A DNA stretch of 64,000 nt from assembly GCF_026559675.1 (NCBI RefSeq), contig NZ_CP092891.1, positions 2,356,001-2,420,000 of the forward strand. Reading direction: 5' to 3'. This DNA comes from Microbacterium oxydans. GTDB taxonomy: Bacteria > Actinomycetota > Actinomycetes > Actinomycetales > Microbacteriaceae. The notes beneath the pieces are model-generated. The model saw nothing but the letters and a program-made list of their open reading frames with translations. It was not told the origin of the DNA and ran no database searches. A program made the position numbers and the translations under genes. Below, one piece after another: positions 8,339-16,514 of this stretch; the first letter of the stretch is position 1; every line of letters begins with the position of its first letter.

Positions 8339-8580
8339 ATGCAATCACAGGCACGCTCGGTCCTCGAGGCCGCCAAGCACGGCCCACTGCAGTCGCTCAC
8401 GGAGCGCGAGATGGACGTGCACGAGCAGCCAATGGCTATCTACCCACGGCCGAAGCGCGTCCGCGCATGGGTGCGCTTTAGCCCCGAAGCCGTGCGCATC
8501 GATGCGAAGCTCGTGCGGTCCACTCCCCTCCGCCGCCGGCATCGAGTTTCGCGCGGAAGATCAGACGTTCCGCTGCTGGA
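8339..8580 (+). pseudogene. frameshifted remnant of a small conserved protein
   Basis: From 8411 one plus frame reads MDVHEQPMAIYPRPKRVRAW and continues to RIDAKLVRST. Near 8523-8533 the coding character moves to another frame that reads AAGIEFRAEDQTFRCW. The two halves join into one sensible protein if a one-base frameshift is corrected, so this is a broken gene. There is no clear start or stop of the original gene. I recognise the style of a short actinobacterial hypothetical protein but not a named family. It sits in a stretch rich in remnants. Confidence 0.55.
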
Positions 8581-8603
8581 CGCTTCTCTATCTGTCAAGT
8601 GAA

Positions 8604-8643
8604 CCTCGTTGCGCTGTCGCTCAGTTCCGACAGCGCAACGAGG
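8604..8643. repeat. 16-bp perfect inverted repeat with 8-nt loop
   Basis: CCTCGTTGCGCTGTCG at 8604-8619 is repeated in inverted form at 8628-8643. The symmetry would let it terminate transcripts from both sides, but there is no T-tract on either strand. It could instead be the end or footprint of a mobile element. It follows the frameshifted gene remnant. Confidence 0.7.
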
Positions 8644-8894
8644 GACGGATCGTTGTTGAAACAGATGACGCTAGATGCAGGTGCTCTGATCGGGCGCCAT
8701 CAACGTGAGTTTCCGGGGTGGTAACGGAACGGTGCCGAGTGCCCCGATCTTGAAGTGGAGCGATGCTGCAACAAGCTCAAGCAGTGCCGCGAATTGCGAC
8801 GCGCTCAGACAACACCGCCAGCAACTACCCGCTGGACTCCGCCTCGCCGCAACTCTCCACTGGCTCACCAACAAATCTGTGCGAGAGTCGCAGG
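8644..8894. other. no supported gene, island remnant
   Basis: This stretch is less GC-rich than the core genes. Short open frames exist on both strands, including one of 67 codons on the minus strand, but none has a convincing start, ribosome site or family. I see only possible debris and the region upstream of the ankyrin gene. Confidence 0.5.
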
Positions 8895-9500
8895 ATGTCG
8901 TTGGAGAGTGAGAAGGAAGAGGAGTTCCTCAGGGCGCTGCCCCCTTTAGTGCGCGCAGCCGCTGTAGGTGACCTCGAGCGGGTATGTGTGCTTCTGGCCG
9001 CCGGCGCGTCGGCCAGTGAGACCGACGATGTCGGATGGACTGCTCTGCATGCAGCAGCTGTCCGCAGATACCCTCAGATCGTCGAGGCACTACTCGCGGC
9101 TGGCGCTGATCCGAATGTTGCCGACTCGTACGGTTTCACACCGCTTCTCAACGCGTCCGGCCCCGGGGACGCTGCAAGCGTCGAGGCGCTGCTACATGCT
9201 GGCGCCGACGTCGAAGTGTCGGACGCCCACTTAGGATGGCGCCCACTGAGTCGTGCCGCGGAGTGGGACAACTTCGAGGTGCTCGTCCTCCTTCTGAGCG
9301 CTGGTGCGGACCCGAACCAAGATTCGCCACTGATCGCCGCCGCTGAAGCGGGAAGCCTACGTTGCGTCCGCGCGCTCGTGGCCCACGGCGCCGATCCGGC
9401 CATGCGGATCGAGGGCCACACCGCGAGCCATTACGCGCGGCGTCGAAACCACCACGACATCGCCGCGTACCTGGACAACCTTGCCGCAGGCCAATCCTGA
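8895..9500 (+). CDS. ankyrin-repeat protein
   Basis: The 201-residue protein consists almost wholly of about five ankyrin repeats of 33 residues. Hallmarks are GWTALHAAAV, EALLAAGADPNVADSYGFTP, EALLHAGADVEV, LVLLLSAGADPN and VRALVAHGADP. Ankyrin repeats bind partner proteins; bacterial stand-alone forms are often antitoxins, catalase helpers or effectors. No signal peptide is seen. The ATG at 8895 (MSLESEKEEEF) is preferred over an in-frame ATG at 8763 because the intervening part lacks ankyrin character. The ribosome site is weak. Codon use is less GC-biased than in neighbouring core genes, which fits acquired DNA. Confidence 0.85.
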   Translation: MSLESEKEEEFLRALPPLVRAAAVGDLERVCVLLAAGASASETDDVGWTALHAAAVRRYPQIVEALLAAGADPNVADSYGFTPLLNASGPGDAASVEALLHAGADVEVSDAHLGWRPLSRAAEWDNFEVLVLLLSAGADPNQDSPLIAAAEAGSLRCVRALVAHGADPAMRIEGHTASHYARRRNHHDIAAYLDNLAAGQS

Positions 9501-9762
9501 TGCACAGCCTGGGACGACACCATCAGCAACGCACTCTAGCCCGTTGCTCCGATGAGCCAGAACTGTGAGGGGTCACAATCCTCGGGCTGGAGAAGCCTCT
9601 AATCATGCCATTGAGGCGGGCCAGAGCGCCATCAGCCGCCAGCTCCAACACGGACAAGTCGATGAATCGGTCGCAATCCACTCGCGAAGGTCGAGTTCCC
9701 GCGCGACGAGGGAGACATCGAGAACGATCTCCCCTCACTCTCGTACGTGCAACTCGTCGGCT

Positions 9763-10059
9763 GTGACCGCGGTCGCGCGCCGGCCGATCGACGGCGTTCT
9801 GTTCGACACGCTCGCGCACAGCGGACCCCGCATCGGCGAAGCCACCGCGCTGAAGATCAAAGACCTCGATCTCGATCAGAAGCGTGCCCGCATCCACCGC
9901 ACATGTACGACTGATCGCGCGGGGCTGCGCAAGCCTTGGCCGGTGCACACCTGCGAGAAGCGCTGGTTGCCACTCGCAGACTTCGTCGTCGAGGGCATCC
10001 GGGAGATCGTCACCGGTCGCGACCCCGAGGAATGTGAGACGGACGCCAAGTCGCCCTGA
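9763..10059 (+). pseudogene. truncated tyrosine recombinase (phage-type integrase)
   Basis: About 85 residues match the catalytic domain of phage-type tyrosine recombinases. The box I region reads DGVLFDTLAHSGPRIGEATA, followed by LKIKDLDLDQKRARIHRT and KRWLPLADFVVEGIREIV. The rest of the domain, including the H-x-x-R motif and the catalytic Tyr, is missing after an abrupt change to CETDAKSP and stop. The N-terminal arm-binding region is not in frame either; 9501-9762 holds only scrambled remnants, with a coding-like piece (VEFPRDEGDIENDLPSLSYV) in another frame. The fragment ends about 60 bases from the 3' end of tRNA-Pro, where such integrases recombine. It is certainly inactive. Confidence 0.85.
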
Positions 10060-10070
10060 TCCGGACACAG

Positions 10071-10117
10071 AAAAAGCCCCGGAGATCCGCATGATTCTGC
10101 GGTTCTCCGGGGCTTTG
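10071..10117 (-). terminator. rho-independent terminator of tRNA-Pro
   Basis: A 13-bp stem (AAAGCCCCGGAGA at 10073-10085 with its complement at 10104-10116) carries a second inner stem (CCGCA/TGCGG). On the minus strand it is followed by five T residues. It begins directly after the encoded CCA of the tRNA gene. Confidence 0.88.
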
Positions 10118-10194
<77 letters not shown>

Positions 10195-10226
10195 TTGTTC
10201 TGCACTCTCGCGCAGGCAACTCCCCT

Positions 10227-10232
10227 ATCTTA
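10227..10232 (-). promoter_or_regulatory. -10 hexamer of tRNA-Pro
   Basis: TAAGAT on the minus strand lies about 32 bases before the mature 5' end of the tRNA. It is identical to the -10 hexamer of the second rRNA promoter near 37130. The -35 region is unclear. Confidence 0.55.
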
Positions 10233-10302
10233 GCCGCATCCCGGCCCCCTCCGCGAACCGGCGGCGTTGCGGGTGTCGGATGCCGGGCGTAGCGTCGCGG
10301 GC

Positions 10303-10887
10303 ATGGTGACGATCACGACCGAGGTAGCCACGGCGGCGCGTTGGGATGATGTCCAGCACGCGCTCACCGGTGGCGGCGACGGCGCCAGCTGCCAGTGCAT
10401 CTGGCCAGTGCTGACCAACAACGATTGGAACACGACGACGACGACGCAGCGCACCGAGATGCTCCGCGCCGAGATCGACGAGGGCCCACCACCCGGGCTC
10501 ATCGCGTACGTCGACGGTGGGGCCGCCGGCTGGATCCGGATCGGCCCGCGCACGAGACAGGCCCGGATTCCCCGCACGAGGATCATCGCGGCGGCGACCA
10601 CCGAGCCCTTCGACGACGAGTCCGTGTGGGCAGTGACCTGCTTCGTCGTGCGCCGAGAACACCGCGGTTCGGGACTCAACCTCGAACTGCTCACCGCCGC
10701 GGTCGACTTCGCGCGGGAATCCGGCGCGCGGCTGATCGAGGGATACCCCGTCGACACCGGCGGCGAGAAGCAGCGCACCAACGACCTCTTCCACGGCACG
10801 CTCAGCACGTTCCTCGCGGCCGGCTTCACCGAGAAGACCGCGCTCAAGCCCGGGCGGACGCTCGTCGCGCTCGACCTCGCCGCATGA
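10303..10887 (+). CDS. GNAT-family N-acetyltransferase
   Basis: The 194-residue protein has the GNAT fold. VWAVTCFVVRREHRGSGLNL gives beta strand 4 and the acetyl-CoA pyrophosphate-binding loop (R-x-x-x-R-G-x-G, here in the form RREHRGSGL). It is followed by AVDFARESGARLIEGYPV and a C-terminal hydrophobic strand. A Cys-containing N-terminal segment (CQCIWPVLTNNDW) is characteristic of an actinobacterial subgroup whose substrate is unknown. The enzyme should transfer an acetyl group to an amine in the cytosol. A TAGCGT stands seven bases before the ATG at 10303, which suggests a leaderless or nearly leaderless mRNA. The next gene follows 34 bases later with its own promoter motif. Confidence 0.88.
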   Translation: MVTITTEVATAARWDDVQHALTGGGDGASCQCIWPVLTNNDWNTTTTTQRTEMLRAEIDEGPPPGLIAYVDGGAAGWIRIGPRTRQARIPRTRIIAAATTEPFDDESVWAVTCFVVRREHRGSGLNLELLTAAVDFARESGARLIEGYPVDTGGEKQRTNDLFHGTLSTFLAAGFTEKTALKPGRTLVALDLAA

Positions 10888-10909
10888 ACGAGCGACACGA
10901 CTGAGCCGC

Positions 10910-10915
10910 TAGCGT
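10910..10915 (+). promoter_or_regulatory. -10 hexamer (TAGCGT), leaderless start at 10922
   Basis: TAGCGT ends six bases before the ATG at 10922. The intervening GAAGGC could also act as a poor ribosome binding site, so leaderless translation is likely but not exclusive. Confidence 0.45.
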
Positions 10916-10921
10916 GAAGGC

Positions 10922-11377
10922 ATGAGCGACGAGAACCCGACCATCGACGATCCCGAACTCGGCACCTTCACCCGCGCCCGCTCCGAGCTGACCGACGGCA
11001 CCGTGCTGACGCATGACTGGTTCGTCGGCACCGTCTCCGTCGAGGGCACCGAGATCGAGCTCATGCTGGAGGGCACGACGGCGGACGAGGTCACCCCTCT
11101 CCTCCCCCGCCTGCGAGACACCGTGAAGCGCCTGCACACGCTGCGCCGGATCGCGACGGATGCCGTGGTCGCGAAGTTCAGCACGGGCGACCCCGAACCC
11201 GACGACCTCGACGATGCCGCCACCGACCTCACGATCGAAGCCCTCGAGGCCGCCGCCGACGGCACCGTCATCCTCCACCTGATCGACACCTGCGCCGAGC
11301 ACTTCCCCGAGGGGTACTGGCCCGCCGTGCACCTCGCCGTCGACGACAGCGTCGCGCAGGTCACCGTCGAGTCGTGA
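10922..11377 (+). CDS. hypothetical acidic protein (151 aa)
   Basis: The protein is acidic and lacks signal or membrane segments. It starts MSDENPTIDDPELGTFTRAR and alternates strands and helices. The style resembles DUF2004/DUF6985-like small proteins, in which a short beta domain is followed by a helix-rich half, but I cannot confirm a family. The gene ends in a GTGA contact with the frame of the YhhN-type gene, although that gene more likely starts 63 bases later. No function can be assigned. Confidence 0.75.
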   Translation: MSDENPTIDDPELGTFTRARSELTDGTVLTHDWFVGTVSVEGTEIELMLEGTTADEVTPLLPRLRDTVKRLHTLRRIATDAVVAKFSTGDPEPDDLDDAATDLTIEALEAAADGTVILHLIDTCAEHFPEGYWPAVHLAVDDSVAQVTVES

Positions 11378-11427
11378 GCAGCCGACGCGCGGCGAGCACG
11401 ACGTCGGAGACACCGACGTCGCGACCA

Positions 11428-11433
11428 TACGAT
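11428..11433 (+). promoter_or_regulatory. -10 hexamer (TACGAT), leaderless start at 11440
   Basis: TACGAT ends six bases before the ATG at 11440. This supports 11440 over the in-frame GTG at 11374 as start of the YhhN-type gene. Confidence 0.5.
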
Positions 11434-11439
11434 GAGAGG

Positions 11440-12108
11440 ATGCAGCGTCGCGCCCCGCTCACCGCATTCGTGTGGGCGTTCCTCCCCTTCGCCGTGGTGT
11501 CGATCTTGCACGTCGTCCTGCTGGCCACGGGGAGCCCGCTCGCCGGGCCGACCAAACTCCTGCTGATGCCGATGCTGGCGGTGCCCGTCCTGCTTTCCGC
11601 CCGACGGTTGACGCCCCGCTCGACGTTCGTTCTGCTGCTCGCGGCCCTGCTCTTCTCCTGGCTCGGCGACGGTGCGGGGGCCTTCTTCCCCGCCGCCCCC
11701 GAGCTGCCCCTGATGCTCCTGTTCTTCGGCATCGCCCACATCGCGTACATCATCCTGTTCGCCCGCCATCTCGCCGTGCGCCGGATGCCGTGGTGGGCAC
11801 TCGTCTATGCCGCCTGGTGGATCGCGATGATCGTGTTCCTCGGCCCGCACACCGGCGGCCTGCTGGTCGGCGTCGCGATCTACGGACTCGTGCTCGGCGG
11901 CACCGCCGCGTTCTCGGCGCGATGCCATCCGCTCGTCGCGGTCGGCGGCGCGTTCTTCCTCGCGAGCGACACTCTGCTCGCCTTCCGGCTCTTCCTGCCG
12001 GACGGCCTCCCCGCGTGGAGCAGCCCGGCTGTCATGCTCACGTACACGCTCGGCCAGGGATTCATCGTCGCCGGGGCCCTCATCACGCTGCGGAAGCGGA
12101 GCGCCTGA
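11440..12108 (+). CDS. YhhN/TMEM86-family integral membrane protein
   Basis: The 222-residue protein has about eight hydrophobic segments and the pattern of the YhhN family, including SWLGDGAGAF and a later ASDTLLAFRLF. Eukaryotic TMEM86 members are lysoplasmalogenases that cleave the vinyl-ether bond of lysoplasmalogens; the activity of bacterial members is mostly untested. It acts in the cytoplasmic membrane. The start at 11440 is favoured by the TACGAT hexamer six bases upstream and by the hydrophobic segment beginning soon after. The stop and the next start share bases (TGATG), so an S4-domain RNA-binding protein is co-translated. Confidence 0.85.
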   Translation: MQRRAPLTAFVWAFLPFAVVSILHVVLLATGSPLAGPTKLLLMPMLAVPVLLSARRLTPRSTFVLLLAALLFSWLGDGAGAFFPAAPELPLMLLFFGIAHIAYIILFARHLAVRRMPWWALVYAAWWIAMIVFLGPHTGGLLVGVAIYGLVLGGTAAFSARCHPLVAVGGAFFLASDTLLAFRLFLPDGLPAWSSPAVMLTYTLGQGFIVAGALITLRKRSA

Positions 12109-12479
12109 TGGACGCGGCACGCGTCGACAGCTGGCTCTGGGCCATCCGGGTCTACAAGACCCGATCGGCCGCGACGACTGCATGCCGCGCAGGGCATGTA
12201 CGTGTCAACGGCGACAAGGTGAAGGCGGCGCAGCAGGTGCGCGTGGGCGATGAACTGCGCATCCGCATCGCGGGATTCGATCGGATCCTCATCGTCCGTC
12301 AGCTTCTCGTCAAGCGTGTGGGCGCCCCCGTGGCCGCCCTCGCCTACGAAGACCGGACACCGGAGCGGGAACCTCAGGCAGCCCTCGGACTGCGCGATCG
12401 AGGAGCCGGCCGCCCGACCAAGCGGGAGCGTCGCGACATCGACAAGCTGCGTGGCCGGAACGACGAGTGGCCGGGTTGA
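12108..12479 (+). CDS. S4-domain RNA-binding protein, Hsp15-like
   Basis: The 123-residue protein starts with a full S4 domain: VDSWLWAIRVYKTRSAATTA, then GHVRVNG and VRVGDELRI. The C-terminal tail is basic (RPTKRERRDIDKLRGR). This is the layout of Hsp15 (HslR), which in E. coli binds stalled 50S subunits carrying nascent chains. The actinobacterial homologue is often annotated only as an S4 protein. The start overlaps the stop of the membrane protein (TGATG), so expression is coupled. The cellular role here is inferred from the family. Confidence 0.9.
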   Translation: MDAARVDSWLWAIRVYKTRSAATTACRAGHVRVNGDKVKAAQQVRVGDELRIRIAGFDRILIVRQLLVKRVGAPVAALAYEDRTPEREPQAALGLRDRGAGRPTKRERRDIDKLRGRNDEWPG

Positions 12480-12506
12480 TATCCCGGTATGGACCGCTGG
12501 CCCTCT

Positions 12507-12526
12507 TCGAACGTATCTTCTAAAAT
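12507..12526 (+). promoter_or_regulatory. SOS-box-like site overlapping a -10 (TAAAAT), leaderless start at 12533
   Basis: TCGAAC-GTAT-CTTCTA at 12507-12522 matches the actinobacterial LexA consensus TCGAAC-N4-GTTCGA at 10 of 12 positions. TAAAAT at 12521-12526 ends six bases before the ATG at 12533, so the operator would block the -10 box. The GGAGG between them is only one base from the ATG and cannot act as a normal Shine-Dalgarno site. Confidence 0.5.
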
Positions 12527-12532
12527 GGAGGT

Positions 12533-13954
12533 ATGGCAGACACGACCGATCTCGACCTCGAACTCGAGGAACGACGACGCGTCCTGGATGCCTGGGTCGA
12601 TACGAGACGCCGGATAGCCGTCCTCGAGGCGGAAGCGGCAGAGCTGCTCGTGGAGCAGATCGCCCTTCACGACGCCGACGTCTCGACCAGCCCCCACCAC
12701 CGTGACGCGATCTACCGGTCGATGATCGCGGAGTTCTCGGCTGCCGCACACGTGTCGAAGGGCTCCGTCGAGTTCGCCTTTGCGGATGCGCGAGCCCTCG
12801 ACGCGCACCTCCCCGCTGTCCGCGCCGCGTTCACACGCGGGTCGATCAGCGCCGGACACGTTCGGGAGATCGCGAGGGCGAGCGCGCTCGTCGACGAAGC
12901 GGTCCGCAACCGGCAGGCCGACCCCGCGGTCATGGACCTGTTCGAGACCGCGGTGCTCGTCGTCGCCGAACAGGACACGGCTGCGCGCACGAGAGCCCAC
13001 GCGCGGCAGGTCGCGGCCGCCCTCGTCGGCGACAGTCTCCTCGAACGGCATCGACGCGCGGCAGACGAACGATGCGTGACGGTGAAGTCACTCGACGACG
13101 GGCTCGCACTGCTCACCGCGGTTCTCCCCGAGTGGATCGCGAACGCGATCTCCGACCGTCTGAGCCGGATGACCCGCGAGGTCCTGCGCGCCCGGAACGA
13201 TCGAGAGATCCTGCCCCTCATGCGGTGGTTCGAAGCGGATGCCGACAGCCTCCGTCCTGAGGACTTCGCCCTCGACGACCCCTCTTTCGACCCCGCCGGG
13301 GACGGCGTCATCCGCAGCACCGAGGGCGACACCTTCGCGACGGACCCGGAGATCGAGCACTTCCCGCCCGACACCCGGACCTGGGCGCAGACCCAGGCCG
13401 ACCTCTTCACCGACCTGCTGCTCACCGCCGACCCCAGCACCGCGAACGGCGACGGACTCGACGGCATTCAGGCCCGCATCCAGGTCACCGTCGCCGCGAC
13501 CACGCTGCTCGGCGCCGACGACCAACCCGCCGAGCTCGACGGTCATGGCGCGATCCATCCCGACATCGCCCGCGACCTCGCCGGACGCCACGCCGGGTGG
13601 ACTCGCCTGTTCCTCGATGGGGCGGGAATGGTCGTCGAGACCGACACCTACACTCCGACCGAGGGGATGCGCCGATTCCTCCGCGCCCGCGATCGGCACT
13701 GCCGGTTCCCAGGGTGTCGCATGCCGGTGCACCGCTGCGAGATCGACCACAACCACGATCATGCGAAAGGCGGGAGAACCCGCCTCGACAACCTCGGGCA
13801 CTTCTGCCGCAGCCACCACACCCTCAAGCATCCGGACGTTCCCGACCTGCATCGATGGACCGCCCGGCAGGAGAGGGACGGCAGCGTCACGTGGCACAGT
13901 CCGCTCGGACGCGACTATTCCGACCCGCCTCCCCGGCGAGTGATGTTCGTCTGA
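12533..13954 (+). CDS. DUF222 / HNH endonuclease-domain protein (13E12 type)
   Basis: The 473-residue protein has an N-terminal DUF222 region (about 20-330) and a C-terminal HNH domain. The HNH part reads RDRHCRFPGC, then CEIDHNHDHAKGG and LGHFCRSHH, giving the zinc-binding Cys pairs and the catalytic His. Such proteins occur in many copies in actinobacterial genomes (13E12 repeats of mycobacteria). Several mycobacterial copies are DNA-damage inducible; the biological role is not known. An SOS-box-like sequence overlaps the promoter. The final residues are Pro/Arg-rich. After the stop, up to 14026 there is only a short CCTG-rich repeat stretch. Confidence 0.93.
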   Translation: MADTTDLDLELEERRRVLDAWVDTRRRIAVLEAEAAELLVEQIALHDADVSTSPHHRDAIYRSMIAEFSAAAHVSKGSVEFAFADARALDAHLPAVRAAFTRGSISAGHVREIARASALVDEAVRNRQADPAVMDLFETAVLVVAEQDTAARTRAHARQVAAALVGDSLLERHRRAADERCVTVKSLDDGLALLTAVLPEWIANAISDRLSRMTREVLRARNDREILPLMRWFEADADSLRPEDFALDDPSFDPAGDGVIRSTEGDTFATDPEIEHFPPDTRTWAQTQADLFTDLLLTADPSTANGDGLDGIQARIQVTVAATTLLGADDQPAELDGHGAIHPDIARDLAGRHAGWTRLFLDGAGMVVETDTYTPTEGMRRFLRARDRHCRFPGCRMPVHRCEIDHNHDHAKGGRTRLDNLGHFCRSHHTLKHPDVPDLHRWTARQERDGSVTWHSPLGRDYSDPPPRRVMFV

Positions 13955-14026
13955 CCCGCGCTGCACGTCGGCACCGCGTCGCCTGCCCGCCCGCCTGCCT
14001 GCCTTGCCTGGATGGATGTCGCGGGG

Positions 14027-14932
14027 TCAGCCGCGCCCGTCGAGCAGGTCGCGCAGCCACCCTGCCGACCGGACCTGGGCGGCCCCGGCGCGCTCGACGC
14101 GTTCGCGGAGCCCTCGGTCGCTGGTGACCGCCACGACGGTCTGCGCGGATGCGACCCGGCGCTCGACCTCGGCGACGATCGCGTCATCCCCCGCTGCCTG
14201 CGCGCGAAGGACCGACACCTCGCTGGACTCGTGATCGATGTCGCGCGCCTGTCCCTCGACGACCATCGACACCTCGGGGAACCAGACGTCGCCCTCGAGA
14301 TCCAAGGCCCCCGCGGGCACGGTCAGACCCTCCAAGCGAGCGCGCAGCCGCGATGCCGCACCTGCACGATCCTTCCACCAGCCGTCCGGTACGGAGCCCA
14401 CGACATTGGCTGCATCGACCACGACGGCCGGCCGCACCTCGAGCAGTGCGCGCAGCGCCGGCCAGGCGGCCCCGAATCCCGGGTGCAGCGGACGATCCGC
14501 GACCTCATCGAGCGGAACCCACTCCAGCGCGACGCTCTCCGGGTCGCTGATCACCGGATCGAACGGGACCCGCACATCCGCGACCACGGTCGTGTACGAC
14601 CAGATGCCGAGATCGAGGACGCTGGTGAACCGCGGCCGCACCGCCCCATCGGGCACCCCGGCCTCTTCCTGCGCCTCGCGGATGGCGCCGACGATCGCGC
14701 TCTCGCCCTCGTGCAGCGCCCCACCGGGCAGGCCCCACGTGCCGCCGAAGTGACTCCACGAGACGCGATGCTGCAGCAGGATCCCCCGCACCGGGTCGGA
14801 GGCGAGAAGACCGGCGGCGCCGAAGCGCCCCCAGTACTTCTCCCCCGACTCTGCGATCACCCAGGCATCACCCGGGTTCCGCGGCCCCTCGGGGCGGCGC
14901 GGCTCACCTGCGGCAGGAGGTACGACGGTCAC
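14027..14932 (-). CDS. Nudix hydrolase fused to a NYN/PIN-like domain
   Basis: The N-terminal half (about residues 15-165) is a Nudix domain. The Nudix box lies near residues 70-92 with GxxxxxE, REAQEEAG and a preceding WGLPGGAL. The C-terminal half starts AVVVDAANVVGSVPDGWW and ends VAVTSDRGLRERVERAGA, the conserved Asp positions of a NYN/PIN-like RNase fold. Nudix enzymes hydrolyse nucleoside diphosphate derivatives, and NYN domains cut RNA, so the fusion may act on RNA ends or modified nucleotides. The GTG at 14932 has AAAGG eight bases upstream; the GTG six bases earlier is possible but too close to it. It lies downstream of der with 61 bases between. Confidence 0.85.
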   Translation of the reverse strand: MTVVPPAAGEPRRPEGPRNPGDAWVIAESGEKYWGRFGAAGLLASDPVRGILLQHRVSWSHFGGTWGLPGGALHEGESAIVGAIREAQEEAGVPDGAVRPRFTSVLDLGIWSYTTVVADVRVPFDPVISDPESVALEWVPLDEVADRPLHPGFGAAWPALRALLEVRPAVVVDAANVVGSVPDGWWKDRAGAASRLRARLEGLTVPAGALDLEGDVWFPEVSMVVEGQARDIDHESSEVSVLRAQAAGDDAIVAEVERRVASAQTVVAVTSDRGLRERVERAGAAQVRSAGWLRDLLDGRG

Positions 14933-14993
14933 CCTCACAGCCTTTCACAGCATCGGGGTACGAGCACCACGGCGCGACATGCGCCGGAACAGG

Positions 14994-16514
14994 TCAGCGC
15001 TGGCGCTTCTCGCGCACGCGCATGTTGATCACGATCGGCGTGCCCTCGAACGAGTACAGCTCGCGCAGGCGGCGCTGGATGAACCGGCGGTACCCGGGGT
15101 CGAGGAACCCGGTCGTGAACAGGACGAACGTCGGCGGGCGCGTCGAAGCCTGCGTGCCGAACAGGATGCGCGGCTGCTTGCCGCCGCGCAGCGGGTGCGG
15201 GTGCTCGGCCACGAGCTCTGCGAGGAACGCGTTGAACTTGCCCGTCGGGATGCGACGGTCCCAGTTCTCCAGCGAGGTCTCCAGCGCGGGCACGAGCTTG
15301 TCGAGGTGGCGTCCGGTCTTCGCGGAGATGTTCACGCGCGGAGCCCAGGCGACGTGCGCCAGGTCCTGCTCGATCTCGCGCTCCAGGTAACGACGGCGGT
15401 CGGCGTTCTCGAGGTCGTCGTCGTTCAGACGGTCCCACTTGTTGAACGCCAGCACGAGCGCGCGGCCCGACTCCAGCACGAGGTCGATGATGCGCACGTC
15501 CTGCTCGCTGATGGTCTCCGACACATCCAGCACGACGACGGCCACTTCGGCCTTCTCCAGAGCCGCGGAAGTGCGCAGCGAAGCGTAGAAGTCCGCGCCC
15601 TGCGCCATGTGCACGCGACGACGGATGCCGGCCGTGTCGACGAGGCGCCACATCTTCCCGCCGAGCTCCACGACCTCGTCGACCGGGTCACGAGTGGTGC
15701 CGGCCAGGTCGTTGACGACCACGCGCTCCTCACCGGCTGCCTTGTTCAGCAGCGACGACTTGCCCACGTTCGGGCGGCCGAGAATGGCCACGCGCCGCGG
15801 TCCGCCGATCTCCTGCTTCGCGACGGCCGAGACCTCGGGGAGCTTCTTGAGCACGGCGTCCAGCAGGTCGGCGACGCCGCGTCCGTGGATGGCCGAGACG
15901 GGGTACGGCTCGCCGAGCCCCAGGCTCCACAGAGCTGCGGTCTCGGGCTCCTGGCGGGCGTCGTCGATCTTGTTGGCCACGAGGAACACGGGCTTGCCGC
16001 TCTTGCGGAGCAGCTTCACGACGTGCTCGTCGGTCGAGGTGGCACCCACCATCGCGTCGACGACGAACAGCACCATGTCGGCGAGGTCGATCGCGACCTC
16101 GGCCTGCATCGCGACCGAGCGGTCGATGCCGCGGGCGTCGGGCTCCCACCCACCGGTGTCGACGAGCGAGAAGCGGCGGTCGGCCCACTCGGCCTTGTAC
16201 GTCACGCGGTCGCGGGTCACGCCGGGGGTGTCCTCCACGACGGCTTCGCGGCGGCCGAGGATGCGGTTCACGAGGGCGGACTTGCCGACGTTCGGGCGTC
16301 CGACGATCGCCACCACGGGAAGCGCGGGGCTGTAGTGGATGCCGTCCTCGCCGAGCGTGATGCCCGCGAGGAGCGCGGCGTCCTCATCGTCCAGCTCGTA
16401 GTCGGAGAGGCCGGCGCGCAGGGTCTCCGCGCGCTGCTCGGCGAGATGCTCGTCGAGCTGGTCCATCTTCTCGGCGAGCTGGTCGGGGCCGCCTTCGTAT
16501 TCTTCGTCAGCCAC
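14994..16514 (-). CDS. der: ribosome biogenesis GTPase Der (EngA)
   Basis: The 506-residue protein has two tandem GTPase domains and a C-terminal KH-like domain. The first P-loop is [13 protein letters not shown] near residue 75 with switch motif DTGGWEPDA and NKID; the second is [13 protein letters not shown] near 250 with DTAGI and NKWD. The KH-like end contains [19 protein letters not shown]. Der binds the 50S subunit and is needed for its late assembly. An acidic N-terminal extension of about 65 residues precedes the first G domain, as in other Actinobacteria. The start is a GTG that overlaps the end of cmk by eight bases. Confidence 0.98.
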   Translation of the reverse strand: MADEEYEGGPDQLAEKMDQLDEHLAEQRAETLRAGLSDYELDDEDAALLAGITLGEDGIHYSPALPVVAIVGRPNVGKSALVNRILGRREAVVEDTPGVTRDRVTYKAEWADRRFSLVDTGGWEPDARGIDRSVAMQAEVAIDLADMVLFVVDAMVGATSTDEHVVKLLRKSGKPVFLVANKIDDARQEPETAALWSLGLGEPYPVSAIHGRGVADLLDAVLKKLPEVSAVAKQEIGGPRRVAILGRPNVGKSSLLNKAAGEERVVVNDLAGTTRDPVDEVVELGGKMWRLVDTAGIRRRVHMAQGADFYASLRTSAALEKAEVAVVVLDVSETISEQDVRIIDLVLESGRALVLAFNKWDRLNDDDLENADRRRYLEREIEQDLAHVAWAPRVNISAKTGRHLDKLVPALETSLENWDRRIPTGKFNAFLAELVAEHPHPLRGGKQPRILFGTQASTRPPTFVLFTTGFLDPGYRRFIQRRLRELYSFEGTPIVINMRVREKRQR

